From Larkinella knui (GTDB lineage Bacteria; Bacteroidota; Bacteroidia; Cytophagales; Spirosomataceae): DNA of 64,000 nucleotides. The DNA is taken from contig NZ_RQJP01000001.1 in the NCBI RefSeq assembly GCF_003858645.1, positions 1,550,001 to 1,614,000 on the forward strand, given 5' to 3'. Shown here piece after piece: positions 20,744-29,958 of the stretch. The notes below the pieces were generated by a model that made no database searches, was not told the origin of the DNA, and worked only from the letters and a program-made list of their open reading frames with translations. Within the stretch, counting starts at the first letter, position 1; each line of letters begins with the position of its first letter. The position numbers and the translations under genes were made by a program.

Positions 20744-20962
20744 ATGAACACGAACGGTAAATTAATCCAGTCTGCCCTGGGACTGGCGCTCGGGATGTGG
20801 ATGCTGGCCTGTGGCGGATCCAACTTTGGGGGTATCCAATCAAAGAAACCGGTCGGCACAAAACCGGATAAAGCCGAGCCGGCCCGTCGGTTGAAGCATA
20901 CGGCCGGAACAAAAACCCGTGGCTCAGAAGGAGCTATCCGGCTGGTTTTCAACGGCAACTGA
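20744..20962 (+). CDS. Small predicted lipoprotein, 72 aa, unknown function
   Basis: The frame encodes 72 residues. Residues 1-23 form a lipoprotein signal: a short polar start, a hydrophobic core (ALGLALGMWML) and a Cys in LACGG. The mature part is small, basic and rich in Gly, Lys and Arg, with no recognisable domain. Support comes from the promoter-like element 25 bp upstream and the ordinary codon choice. Against it are the small size and an overlapping frame on the other strand. I do not recognise it. Confidence 0.45.
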   Translation: MNTNGKLIQSALGLALGMWMLACGGSNFGGIQSKKPVGTKPDKAEPARRLKHTAGTKTRGSEGAIRLVFNGN

Positions 20963-21036
20963 AAGGAGCGCGGTGACCGGCGCAAAGGAAGTAGCAGCCG
21001 TCAGCGATTTGAAAGAACCCTTTGTAAAAACCGGTA

Positions 21037-21255
21037 TCAACCGTTGCTCTGCAAGGCCCGAAACCGGTTCAGCCCTTTTGCCGGGTTGAAAGTACGGTCG
21101 TCCTGAATCAGTTTTGGCTGATGCTTCCGCACCAGCGTGCGGTCCGAACCACCCGCATTGCCCGGTGAATGCGCAAGAAGTACGGTAACTTGAGTAGTCA
21201 AATGCTCAATTTGCCGCTGTAAATCAGCCAGTTGTTTTTCAATGGATTTCATCAT
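21037..21255 (-). CDS. Small coiled-coil protein, 72 aa, unknown function
   Basis: The frame encodes 72 residues. The first half (KQLADLQRQIEHLTTQVTVLL) has a hydrophobic residue every three to four positions and would form an amphipathic or coiled-coil helix. The second half is polar and basic (KHQPKLIQDDRTFNPAK). Codon use fits the neighbouring genes. It reads towards the small lipoprotein gene, with 74 bp between their ends. I do not recognise a family; an oligomerising accessory peptide is as far as the sequence goes. Confidence 0.4.
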   Translation of the reverse strand: MMKSIEKQLADLQRQIEHLTTQVTVLLAHSPGNAGGSDRTLVRKHQPKLIQDDRTFNPAKGLNRFRALQSNG

Positions 21256-21555
21256 TTCTGTAGGTCTAATGGATGGATTGATACTTACTATAGTACAATT
21301 TATAGACTATATATACACTCGTTAAATTGGATCGACATCAATCTATAGTATACTACAATATTCTGATTAAAAGAGTTTTAGAAAATTCGCTTCTTACTAT
21401 CGAATTACCGTATTGTCATTTTCAATATCGGAATAGTCTACTATACGGAGAAATTTTCAAAGTAATCCTTCCAAAAGTCATACGGCAGAATTTGGGCATT
21501 TTACCCGTTACCTTTACGGCTCATTCAGTATCTTTCGAGTTCTTAAACGCTCCCG
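21256..21555. other. AT-rich intergenic region upstream of the amidohydrolase
   Basis: These 300 bp are clearly richer in A and T than the flanking genes and contain the short palindromes TACTATAGTA and TATAGTATACTA near 21285-21355. A possible -7 box TACCTTTA lies at 21509-21516, with TTTG at 21491-21494, although that spacing is short. An open frame through the region overlaps the start of the amidohydrolase gene and does not look coding. Confidence 0.35.
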
Positions 21556-24500
21556 ATGAAGAAACTCTATACCGTTGCGGTTGCCTTCCTGGCTTCTACT
21601 TTTTCATTTGCCCAAAAACCCAGGGAAGCCTGGGATGTGGCCGCGTCGCACGGCCCCGCCAAAGAGGTTACGTTTACAACCCGTGAAGGCACCTGGATGA
21701 ATCTGGATGTCAGTCCGAACGGTCAGGAACTGGTCTTCGATTTGCTCGGCGATCTGTATACCCTGCCCATAACCGGCGGAACGGCCCGACTGCTGTCGGG
21801 TGGTTTGCCGCTGGATGTTCAGCCCCGGTATAGCCCCGATGGCAACCGCATTTCGTTTACCAGCGACCGCGCCGGGGGGGATAACATCTGGACCATGAAC
21901 CGCGACGGCTCCAACCCGCGACAGATCACCAACGAAGAGTTCCGGTTGCTCAACAATGCCGTCTGGACACCCGACGGCCAGTATCTGGTTGCCCGTAAGC
22001 ACTTTACCAGCCGCCGTTCGCTCGGTGCCGGCGAGCTCTGGCTGTATCATTCCGGCGGAACAACGAGCGGTTTGCAGTTGACAAAGCGGAAAAACGACCA
22101 GCAGGATGCCGGTGAACCCTGCGTTTCGCCGGACGGGCGGTATGTCTATTTCAGTGAAGATGTGAGTCCGGGACCTATTTTCCAGTACAATAAAGACCCC
22201 AATGGCCAGATTTACGCCATCCGGCGCGTCGATCGTCAGACGGGCGAAGTGAAAAACATCGTGACGGGTCCCGGCGGTGCCACACGGCCGCAAGTTTCGC
22301 CCGACGGTCGGCAACTGGCGTTTGTCCGGCGGGTTCGCACCAAAACCGTGCTGTACATCCACGACCTGAAAACGGGGGAAGAATTCCCGGTTTTCGATCA
22401 GCTCAACAAGGACCAGCAGGAAGCCTGGGCGATCATGGGGCTGTATCCGAATTACGACTGGTTGCCCGACGGCAAAGAACTCGTGATCTGGGCCAAAGGC
22501 AAGCTGTTCCGGGTCCATGTGCAATCCCGGAAAGCCGTTGAAATTCCGTTTACGGTGAACGCTAAATTGACCATTCAGGAGGCCGTTCGGTTCCCGCAGA
22601 CGGTTTTTTCACCCACCTTCGAGTCGAAAATGATTCGCCACGCGCGTACCTCGCCCGACGGAAAAACGCTTATTTTCCACGCGGCCGGGTATCTCTACCA
22701 GAAAACCCTGCCCAACGGCCAGCCCGAACGGCTGACCAAAGAAACCGCCAGTTTTGAATACGAACCCAGTTTTAGTCCCGACGGAAAATTTGTCGTTTAT
22801 ACCACCTGGAACGATTCACTGGCGGGCAGCATCCGGAAACTGAACCTGCAATCCCGCAAAATGGAGACTTTAACCCGCGAAAAAGGCTTTTACAACACGC
22901 CGGTTTTCTCGCCCGATGGCTCGCAACTGGTTTATCGAAAAGGCACGGGGAACGGTTTTATGGGTTTTGCGTTTGGCAAGGAACCGGGTTTGTACGTGAT
23001 GCCGGGCAACGGCGGAACGCCCCGGTTCATTCGGGAAGATGGCGAAGAACCGCTCTTCAACAGCACCGGCGACCGGATTTTCTTCGTGGAAGACGGGGCT
23101 ACCAAATCCTTCAAAAGTGTTACGCTCAACAACGCCGACGAGCAAACGCATTTTACGTCTCCCTACGCCACCCGGTTTGTGCCGAGTCCCGACAACCGCT
23201 GGATTGCGTTTCAGGAGCTTTTTCAACTTTACATTGCCCCTTTTCCAAGGGCCGGGAAAGCCGCGGAGCTCTCGGGTGGCACCAAAGCATTTCCGGTTTA
23301 TAAAGTAACGCGCGACGCGGGCGACTACCTGCACTGGTCGAACGACAGCCAGAATCTGCACTGGACGATTGGCCCGGACTACTTCACGCGGTCCATCCGG
23401 AACAGTTTTGCCTTTGTGGAGGGTGCCCCCGAAAAGCTTCCCGCCATCGATACGACCGGTATTCCGATTGGTCTTACATTAACCGCCGATGTTCCGAAAG
23501 GCGTGGTGGCTTTCAAGGGCGCGACGATCCTGACAATGAAAGACGACGCGGTGATTGAAAACGGTATCGTAGTGGTTCAGGATAACAAAATTCTGGCCGT
23601 TGGCCCGGCCGGTTCGGTGACCATTCCGGCCAACGCAAAAATCATCGATGCCACGGGCAAAACCATCATGCCGGGCCTGATCGATTCCCACGCGCACATC
23701 GGCACCGGCGACGGCAAATCGGCTCAGCAACAATGGTCGTATTTTACCAATTTGGCCTACGGCGTCACCACGGTTCACGACCCTTCATCGAATACGGAAA
23801 TGGTTTTCAGTCAGTCGGAAATGGTGAAATCCGGCCGGATGCTCGGTCCCCGGGTCTTCTCGACGGGCACCATCCTTTACGGGGCCGAAGGCGATTTCAA
23901 GGCCGTGATCAACAGCCTCGACGATGCCCGTTCGCACCTGCGCCGGATGAAAGCCGTCGGGGCGTTTTCGGTTAAAAGTTACAACCAGCCCCGTCGAAAC
24001 CAGCGCCAGCAGATCATTCAGGCCGCCCGTGAACTGGGCATGATGGTGGTGCCGGAAGGCGGGTCGTTCTTCAACCACAACCTGACGATGATTATGGATG
24101 GCCACACGACGATTGAACACAACCTGCCGGTCGATCCGGTTTACAAGGATGTCGTGTCGTTGTGGAGCAACAGCAAAACCGGGTATACGCCCACGCTGAT
24201 TGTCAGTTTCGGCAGCGTTTCGGGCGAATACTACTGGTATCAGAAAATGAACGTCTGGGAACAGGAACGCTTGCTGCGGTTTACACCCCGCGCCGTGGTC
24301 GACAGCCGCTCGCGTCGGCGGTTGATGTTGCCCGATGAGGAATTCGGCCACATTGGCAATTCCCAAACGGCCCGACAACTCGCCGACGCCGGCGTGAGCG
24401 TACACCTCGGTGCGCACGGTCAGTTGCAGGGACTGGGCGCGCACTGGGAACTCTGGATGTTGGGTCAGGGCGGTATTTCAAATCTTCAGGCGTTGAAACA

Positions 24501-24810
24501 GGCCACCATCGGCCCGGCCAGAAACCTGGGGCTGGATCGGGAAATCGGGTCTTTGGAAGTCGGCAAACTGGCCGATTTGCTGGTGCTCGACAAAAACCCG
24601 TTGCAGGACCTTCGCAACAGTGAATCGATCCGGTACGTGATGATCAACGGGCGGCTTTTCGATGCGGCCACGATGAACGAAACCGGAAATTACAACCGGA
24701 CACGCGGCAAGTTTTTCTGGGAACATAACCGCTACAACGACGCTTTTGACTGGCACGCCGAAACCCAGAGTTTCGGGCATATCCATTGTGTTTGTCAGGG
24801 ATTGCATTGA
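21556..24810 (+). CDS. Beta-propeller plus amidohydrolase fusion, exported
   Basis: This is a 1084-residue protein with a signal peptide (residues 1-20, ending SFAQ). Residues about 40-600 contain repeated TolB/WD40-like propeller blades marked by SPDG units (YSPDGNRISF, VSPDGRYVYF, FSPDGKFVVY, FSPDGSQLVY). The C-terminal third is an amidohydrolase. It starts with the small beta part (VVVQDNKILAVGPAG), then GLIDSHAHIG with the HxH metal ligands, TTIEHNLP, LGAHGQLQG, and LADLLVLDKNP before the end. The propeller may form a lid or bind a polymer, as in tricorn-type enzymes, while the C-terminus hydrolyses amides or esters. The substrate is unknown. It is monocistronic. Confidence 0.9.
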   Translation: MKKLYTVAVAFLASTFSFAQKPREAWDVAASHGPAKEVTFTTREGTWMNLDVSPNGQELVFDLLGDLYTLPITGGTARLLSGGLPLDVQPRYSPDGNRISFTSDRAGGDNIWTMNRDGSNPRQITNEEFRLLNNAVWTPDGQYLVARKHFTSRRSLGAGELWLYHSGGTTSGLQLTKRKNDQQDAGEPCVSPDGRYVYFSEDVSPGPIFQYNKDPNGQIYAIRRVDRQTGEVKNIVTGPGGATRPQVSPDGRQLAFVRRVRTKTVLYIHDLKTGEEFPVFDQLNKDQQEAWAIMGLYPNYDWLPDGKELVIWAKGKLFRVHVQSRKAVEIPFTVNAKLTIQEAVRFPQTVFSPTFESKMIRHARTSPDGKTLIFHAAGYLYQKTLPNGQPERLTKETASFEYEPSFSPDGKFVVYTTWNDSLAGSIRKLNLQSRKMETLTREKGFYNTPVFSPDGSQLVYRKGTGNGFMGFAFGKEPGLYVMPGNGGTPRFIREDGEEPLFNSTGDRIFFVEDGATKSFKSVTLNNADEQTHFTSPYATRFVPSPDNRWIAFQELFQLYIAPFPRAGKAAELSGGTKAFPVYKVTRDAGDYLHWSNDSQNLHWTIGPDYFTRSIRNSFAFVEGAPEKLPAIDTTGIPIGLTLTADVPKGVVAFKGATILTMKDDAVIENGIVVVQDNKILAVGPAGSVTIPANAKIIDATGKTIMPGLIDSHAHIGTGDGKSAQQQWSYFTNLAYGVTTVHDPSSNTEMVFSQSEMVKSGRMLGPRVFSTGTILYGAEGDFKAVINSLDDARSHLRRMKAVGAFSVKSYNQPRRNQRQQIIQAARELGMMVVPEGGSFFNHNLTMIMDGHTTIEHNLPVDPVYKDVVSLWSNSKTGYTPTLIVSFGSVSGEYYWYQKMNVWEQERLLRFTPRAVVDSRSRRRLMLPDEEFGHIGNSQTARQLADAGVSVHLGAHGQLQGLGAHWELWMLGQGGISNLQALKQATIGPARNLGLDREIGSLEVGKLADLLVLDKNPLQDLRNSESIRYVMINGRLFDAATMNETGNYNRTRGKFFWEHNRYNDAFDWHAETQSFGHIHCVCQGLH

Positions 24811-24990
24811 ACCGGTTTGCATCGGTTCAGGCGTTCCGAGGATGGGTGCGCTGGCTGTCGGGGCAGGCAAAAACTGCCATATAATATATTAGCCGGACAA
24901 AGCGTTTATTAAACGGTCCTTTTGCCAGCCGGTCTAAAAATATTTCAATAAATTGCTGCCGGAAAACTTAAGCCTGAAAAAAACTGATTT

Positions 24991-25512
24991 ATGAAAAAAG
25001 CAATCTTACTCCTTTTAATGGGTACTACTCTGTTCGTAAGTTGTAGCAAAGATGAAGACGATACTCCGGCGGTAAAAACCAAAGCGGAGATGATTGCCCG
25101 TACCTGGGAGGTTCAAACGGGTGTTATAACGGTAGGTACCTTGGCAGTGCCGGGTTACACAAAAGGTAATCCAGGAAACCTGGTGGATATGAGTAAGTTT
25201 CGTCTTGAATTTAAAAGCAACGGAGATCTGGTACAAACCAGCCTTGAAGGTGCTTCTTCAACGGGCAAGTGGGCTTTGTCTGAAAATGATACAAAGTTGA
25301 CACTAACGACGACTCAACTTCCGGCGGGTGATGTCTGGATGATCGATAATCTCACTGAAACGAATCTCGATCTGAATCGTACAATTGCTGGAAACTCGAC
25401 CGCTCCGGGTGATTTGTATTGGAAAAATCTGATCGATACCTATGGCAAGCCACTTAACATCACGTCAGCGGCAGGTGCGAAAATCGCCGTGAAAACCATC
25501 CCGGTTAAATAA
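24991..25512 (+). CDS. Lipocalin-like small lipoprotein
   Basis: This is a 173-residue protein with a lipoprotein signal: MKKAILLLLMG, then LFVSC with the acylated Cys near residue 19, followed by an acidic Asp/Glu-rich tether (SKDEDDTPA). The mature part holds WEVQTGVITV, FRLEFKSNGDLVQTS and GKWALSENDTKLTLT. This is the pattern of lipocalin-like Bacteroidota proteins, in which KSNG.. and GKW.. strands mark the barrel. The ligand is unknown. It ends 12 bp before a very strong hairpin and is probably transcribed alone. Confidence 0.75.
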   Translation: MKKAILLLLMGTTLFVSCSKDEDDTPAVKTKAEMIARTWEVQTGVITVGTLAVPGYTKGNPGNLVDMSKFRLEFKSNGDLVQTSLEGASSTGKWALSENDTKLTLTTTQLPAGDVWMIDNLTETNLDLNRTIAGNSTAPGDLYWKNLIDTYGKPLNITSAAGAKIAVKTIPVK

Positions 25513-25524
25513 GTACAATTTGCA

Positions 25525-25588
25525 AATAGTTTATAAAAATAGCCGCACCGGTATGAAAAAGCCGGTGCGGCTATTTTTATAAACTATT
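25525..25588. terminator. Strong bidirectional terminator with 27-bp perfect arms
   Basis: The arms at 25525-25551 and 25562-25588 are perfect complements over 27 bases, around a 10-nt loop. The core is GCCGCACCGG with flanking A and T tracts on both sides, so it can stop transcripts from either side. It sits between the convergent lipocalin-like gene and the CHU_C protein gene. Confidence 0.9.
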
Positions 25589-25611
25589 AAAACCCAAAAA
25601 GCTGGTTTTGA

Positions 25612-27975
25612 TTACCGCAAAATCACCAAAGTTCCGCGCAGCAAGGGCCGTTTGGGTTCATAGCGGATGGTATAAACGTAGGCACCCGGCGGTACGGGTT
25701 CCCCTTTTAAAGTCCCGTCGAACGGATGAGAATACCCATCGACCGACTTATAAATGACTTCTCCCCAGCGATTAAAAACGGTCACTTCAACTTCCGGAAA
25801 GGCTTCGACTCCTTTCAATTCCCATACATCGTTCTGCCCGTCGGCATTCGGCGTGAAAGCGCCCGGCACCCAGATTCGCTCATATACCGTCACTACGACT
25901 GACCCCTCGGCTTTACAACCCGTTGCGTTCTCAACCTTCAACGTATAGACGATATCGTCAGTAATGTCCACCACCCGCGCATTCGCTTCGGTCGTGTCTG
26001 CCAGGTAAGTGGGTGGCGACCACCGGAAAACCACCGGATCGCCGGTCATTTCGGGCGTCAGGGTCAATGATTTACCGCTGGAAGTGATGACTTCTTCGGG
26101 AAGCAAAATCGTTGGAATGGGCGCAACGATGGCGGTTTGCTGCGCCACAGCCGCCGGACATTCGGGCGCAAAATTGACCGAATACGTCAGAACGTGATTC
26201 CCAATGCCCGCAGCTTTGGAATCGTACCGGGCACCCGACACACCGGGTCCGGCAAAGGTCCCTCCGGCCGGGGTTCCGGTGAGCGCATAAACCGGCCCAT
26301 TGGTCCCACAAACGGACGGAACGGCCTCCATGGTCACCTGCACCCCGGGAATCTGTTCAACCACGAACGGCGTGGAAGTCGCTTTACACCCGTTTAGAGC
26401 GGTTACCTCGACGACGTAGCGACCGGCGGTTTGCACCGAAAATACCGGATCAGTAACCGTAGCCACGGCCTGCCCGTCGCGTTGCCAGGCAAAATTGACC
26501 CCGCCGACCCCTTCCAGGGAAAGCGATCCGCCGGGGCAAAGCCGGGTTTGGGCTGACCGGATGGCCGCTTGAACCGGGGCCGCCCGCGTCAGGGAGACGG
26601 TTTCGGTACGATAACTACACCCGTACTGCGGCTGGGTCAGGACGGCCCGAAACTGGCCCGGCTGGCTAGTGGTGATGACGGGCCCGGTAGCCGGAGCCGC
26701 CAGGAGCTTTTCATCCTGATACCACTGGTAAACAAGCCCGGTTCCTTCCAACACGCTCAGCGACACCGAGCCGTCTTTGGCGCAGAGCTGGCCGGTTGTG
26801 TTGATGGCTGACGTGAGATCGATAACGTTGATCTTCACGTTCTGCGAGCCACTGGCTTTGCCACACTGCGTTTTTATGGAAACAAAAACCGAATAGGTTC
26901 CCGGTTCATTGACCACTAATTTGGTACCGGTGGCCTCTGCCAGGTTCAGGCCGTCCCGTCGCCACTGGTAGTTCCAATCCGGATTGACCGTCGTTTGCAG
27001 TTCCAGCGACTTTCCCTTGCAGATCGTAAATTCGGTACCGGTGGGCTGATTGGTGGCCCAAACCGTCGGATTGGGGGTCGTGACCGGCGGGCAGTCGATA
27101 ACCAGAAACTGAAAATCCCGGCGTACTTCGCCAATTTTCAGACCATCCCGGTATTCTTCCACCTTCACCGCAAAAACGAAGAGGCCCAACTGGTTTGGCG
27201 TAACGGAGAGCTGGCCGCTCCTGGCATCGACGGTCAGCGTCGGACTACCCGGAATGGCATTGTTGGCCTCAAAACCGCCCAGCCACTGCACATCCGGATA
27301 AGGTCCCGCCGACACTTCCTGATTGCGGCCCGTCCCGTTTTTGTTGAGGGGCGTCACCATCGAATACCGCAGTTCATCGCCATCCGGGTCGGAACCGCCA
27401 AATGGAAACGTAAAAGCCTCATTTATACAGAGGTATTCGCCATTGATGGTAGAAAACCGGGGTGACGAATTGGTAAAAAGCTGCCCGTTTTTTTGCAGGG
27501 CCGGAAATTCGAGGTAGAACGTAAAACCGGTTTGTACCGGATTATTGATGTTGTTAATGCCATCGTTCCGGTTTTGGGTCTGGAACGACATGTAATAGCC
27601 CCCGGCATCGTTGTAAACAGTCGGGTTGAGCTGGATTTCGGCGCCGAAGGTAGCAACCACAACCCGTTGGTTTTTGGAGGTAGCGCAGGATTCGTTCGTA
27701 AACACAACCCGTTGACGCTGAGCCGTTTCATACACATCAAAAACCAGCATCCGGGCATTATCGCGTTTGCGGAAGATTCCGATCTGCCCGCCGGTTGTCA
27801 TAGCGGCCCGGTTATTGTCTTCGAGGTAATTGGTAACCGTGATTTGAAAATGCCCCGGCACATCGCCGATGGCGCGCATTTCAATCTGTCCGCCGACCTG
27901 GTGCGTAGCCAGGGCCGGAAAGGCCAAGCCCGGCAACAGAAGCCAGAGCAAAGCTCGGTAAACAAACGGGCGCAT
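25612..27975 (-). CDS. Large secreted Ig/PKD-like protein with CHU_C type IX sorting domain
   Basis: This is a 787-residue protein with a signal peptide ending ALA at about residue 23. Residues about 25-290 hold a domain beginning THQVGGQIEMRAIGD that is common at the start of Bacteroidota adhesin-like proteins. It is followed by several Ig-like or PKD-like repeats with Cys pairs (FTICKGKSLELQTT, GQLCAKDGSVSLSV, TRLCPGGSLSLEGV). The last 85 residues are the gliding-motility C-terminal (CHU_C, type B sorting) domain: VPGAFTPNADGQNDVWEL, VFNRWGEVIYKS, GAYVYTIRYE. The protein should be exported by type IX secretion and act at the cell surface, perhaps in adhesion. It lies next to a second CHU_C gene in the same direction. 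Confidence 0.9.
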   Translation of the reverse strand: MRPFVYRALLWLLLPGLAFPALATHQVGGQIEMRAIGDVPGHFQITVTNYLEDNNRAAMTTGGQIGIFRKRDNARMLVFDVYETAQRQRVVFTNESCATSKNQRVVVATFGAEIQLNPTVYNDAGGYYMSFQTQNRNDGINNINNPVQTGFTFYLEFPALQKNGQLFTNSSPRFSTINGEYLCINEAFTFPFGGSDPDGDELRYSMVTPLNKNGTGRNQEVSAGPYPDVQWLGGFEANNAIPGSPTLTVDARSGQLSVTPNQLGLFVFAVKVEEYRDGLKIGEVRRDFQFLVIDCPPVTTPNPTVWATNQPTGTEFTICKGKSLELQTTVNPDWNYQWRRDGLNLAEATGTKLVVNEPGTYSVFVSIKTQCGKASGSQNVKINVIDLTSAINTTGQLCAKDGSVSLSVLEGTGLVYQWYQDEKLLAAPATGPVITTSQPGQFRAVLTQPQYGCSYRTETVSLTRAAPVQAAIRSAQTRLCPGGSLSLEGVGGVNFAWQRDGQAVATVTDPVFSVQTAGRYVVEVTALNGCKATSTPFVVEQIPGVQVTMEAVPSVCGTNGPVYALTGTPAGGTFAGPGVSGARYDSKAAGIGNHVLTYSVNFAPECPAAVAQQTAIVAPIPTILLPEEVITSSGKSLTLTPEMTGDPVVFRWSPPTYLADTTEANARVVDITDDIVYTLKVENATGCKAEGSVVVTVYERIWVPGAFTPNADGQNDVWELKGVEAFPEVEVTVFNRWGEVIYKSVDGYSHPFDGTLKGEPVPPGAYVYTIRYEPKRPLLRGTLVILR

Positions 27976-28083
27976 AGGTCAGAGAGTAGAAATGGGCAAT
28001 ACGAGCGTGGTTTTTGACAAAAACCAGTTTAGCTACTAAAGTTACTCTTTTTTCAATATGGGAACCTAAAAAGTAGGCCATCC

Positions 28084-29853
28084 TCAATGAATCAGGGTAA
28101 CCGTTCCCCGCCGTTCGTCGACTTTCCCGTTCATAAAAGCTACTTTTATTCGGAACGAATAGACGCCACCCTCCGAAATGGTGCCCAGATACTCGCCATT
28201 CCAGCCATAGTCGGGGTTGGATGCCGGAAAATTCTGTTTCGTAAAAATGACTTCGCCCCAGCGGTTATAGATGACAAATTCTTTAATTTCAGCCACACAG
28301 TCGGTACCCAGGATCAGGAAAACATCATTGTTCCCGTCATGATTTGGGGTAAAAGCACTCGGCGTGTGAATCGTGCAATCGCCAATCGTTACGTTCACCG
28401 ATGCGGTTTTTCGGCAGCTGACATCCGTATTTTCGACCGTTACGGTGTAGCGGGTTGTCTCCGGCGGTTTTGCGGTAGTAACTGCGCAGGTCGGGCAGGA
28501 CAAACCGTCGGCCGGACTCCAGGTGTAGCGGTAAGTTCCGGGCGACGACACCACCGCGCGAAGCTGAGCACTTGCGTTCGGACGAATGAGGGTATCGGGC
28601 GTAACCGACAGGGCAATCGTGCTGATGACCAGATTGGTCGTTACCAGGCTGTCACAAAGGGGCTTGGGCCGGGCAATCCGGGTGTCGTAGGAGCCCGCGG
28701 TTTTATACACCGCCGAACCCACGGTATAGCTTTCGCCTTCGCAAATCGTGACGGTTTGCGAACTGCGGGCCAAAGGGCGAACGGTCAGTACGGTTTTTAC
28801 CAGGCTATCACACACCTCGGTGCCCCGCTTGATGCGGGTTAAATAGGTACCGGCCCGACGATAGGTCGAATCGCCGACGGCATAGCCCTCCCCTTCGCAA
28901 ATCGACACGGCCATCGGCTCCGGTTCATTCTGACGTTCAAAACTGACGATGTGGTTCAGTTGAAATTCGCAGGTTTCATTCAGGCTGGAAAACGGCTTGA
29001 CTTTCACCCAGTAACGGGCTCCCTGCACCGGGTCGATGCGGATCGTCGGTGTGGTTTCGCCGGTATTCCAGACGTATGACGCAAAACCTTCCGGCGCTTT
29101 CAAGGTCATTTTAGGATCGACCAGCGGGCAATACAAGGCCGGGCTGATCTGAGCTTTCAGGCATTGCGCGTCAAAATACGCGTAGCCGACGTGTCGTCGC
29201 TCCGTGCAGCCATGCACCGTTACTTCCACCGTAATCGTTTGACCAACGTAGTTTTGAAGATTGATTGCCCCCGTCGTCCAGTTTCGAAACCGGAAATCGC
29301 CCTGGCTTTTAAACCCATCGATCGTACCGGCGGACGTCACGTTGTAAAGACTGCAACCGATGGTAGTCCCGTCCTGCGTCGTGATGCGAATCATGAACTC
29401 CGGCTGCTGCCAGACTTCGTGCCGGGGATTTTCCAGAATAACGGCAAACCGGTATTGGAATAAGGTGTTATCGGGAGTCACCAGGAACGTTCCTTTGATC
29501 CGGTCAAACCGCCCTCCGCGCGTCACATTACCGATCCGGATCGAGTAGTTGCTGCCGGGGGCCACCATCGGAATGGCTTCGCTGGTGATTCGGGGATCGT
29601 TGCCATCGCTGGCCCGGGTAATGAGGTGTTCATTCTCGATCGTTCCGGGCACTTCACTTTGGTACACTACTTTCTGATTGACGTCCTCCACCGCCCCGTT
29701 CGACAAAACCCAGCCCCGGGTAGTACCTTCTTCGAAGCCGACATTGGCGCAATCGACCCCCTGGCCCAATGCGACCGGAATGCGTCCGGGCAGAGCGTAC
29801 ATCAGGAGCAGAAGCAGGCGGACCATCAGTGGGTTTCTGTACCGTATAGCCAT
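28084..29853 (-). CDS. Secreted protein with CHU_C type IX sorting domain
   Basis: This is a 589-residue protein from the ATG at 29853. A longer frame to 29910 adds a polar stretch in front of the signal peptide, so the later start (MAIRYRNPLMVRLLLLL) is preferred. Residues about 32-240 look like a carbohydrate-binding-type beta domain (FEEGTTRGWVLSNG). Two short repeats then follow, each beginning with a VSICEGEGYAVGDSTYRRAG or VTICEGESYTVGSAVYKTAG type unit. The C-terminus is CHU_C: TPSAFTPNHDGNNDVFLI, YNRWGEVIFT, GGVYSFRIKV. It is predicted to be surface-bound or released through type IX secretion. The duplicated CEGE units suggest internal tandem duplication. Confidence 0.88.
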   Translation of the reverse strand: MAIRYRNPLMVRLLLLLMYALPGRIPVALGQGVDCANVGFEEGTTRGWVLSNGAVEDVNQKVVYQSEVPGTIENEHLITRASDGNDPRITSEAIPMVAPGSNYSIRIGNVTRGGRFDRIKGTFLVTPDNTLFQYRFAVILENPRHEVWQQPEFMIRITTQDGTTIGCSLYNVTSAGTIDGFKSQGDFRFRNWTTGAINLQNYVGQTITVEVTVHGCTERRHVGYAYFDAQCLKAQISPALYCPLVDPKMTLKAPEGFASYVWNTGETTPTIRIDPVQGARYWVKVKPFSSLNETCEFQLNHIVSFERQNEPEPMAVSICEGEGYAVGDSTYRRAGTYLTRIKRGTEVCDSLVKTVLTVRPLARSSQTVTICEGESYTVGSAVYKTAGSYDTRIARPKPLCDSLVTTNLVISTIALSVTPDTLIRPNASAQLRAVVSSPGTYRYTWSPADGLSCPTCAVTTAKPPETTRYTVTVENTDVSCRKTASVNVTIGDCTIHTPSAFTPNHDGNNDVFLILGTDCVAEIKEFVIYNRWGEVIFTKQNFPASNPDYGWNGEYLGTISEGGVYSFRIKVAFMNGKVDERRGTVTLIH

Positions 29854-29958
29854 TGGTTTGCCGTTAGGAGTCTGCTCATCGGTACGCATGAAAGTTCCTG
29901 CCCGTTGCAATACGGCACGAATTCATGAACCGGCCACTGATGCGGAATCCCGATTCGT

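Noticed and set aside
21327-21686. 119-aa plus-strand frame upstream of the amidohydrolase
   Set aside because: It overlaps the start of the amidohydrolase gene out of phase and runs through AT-rich promoter sequence.
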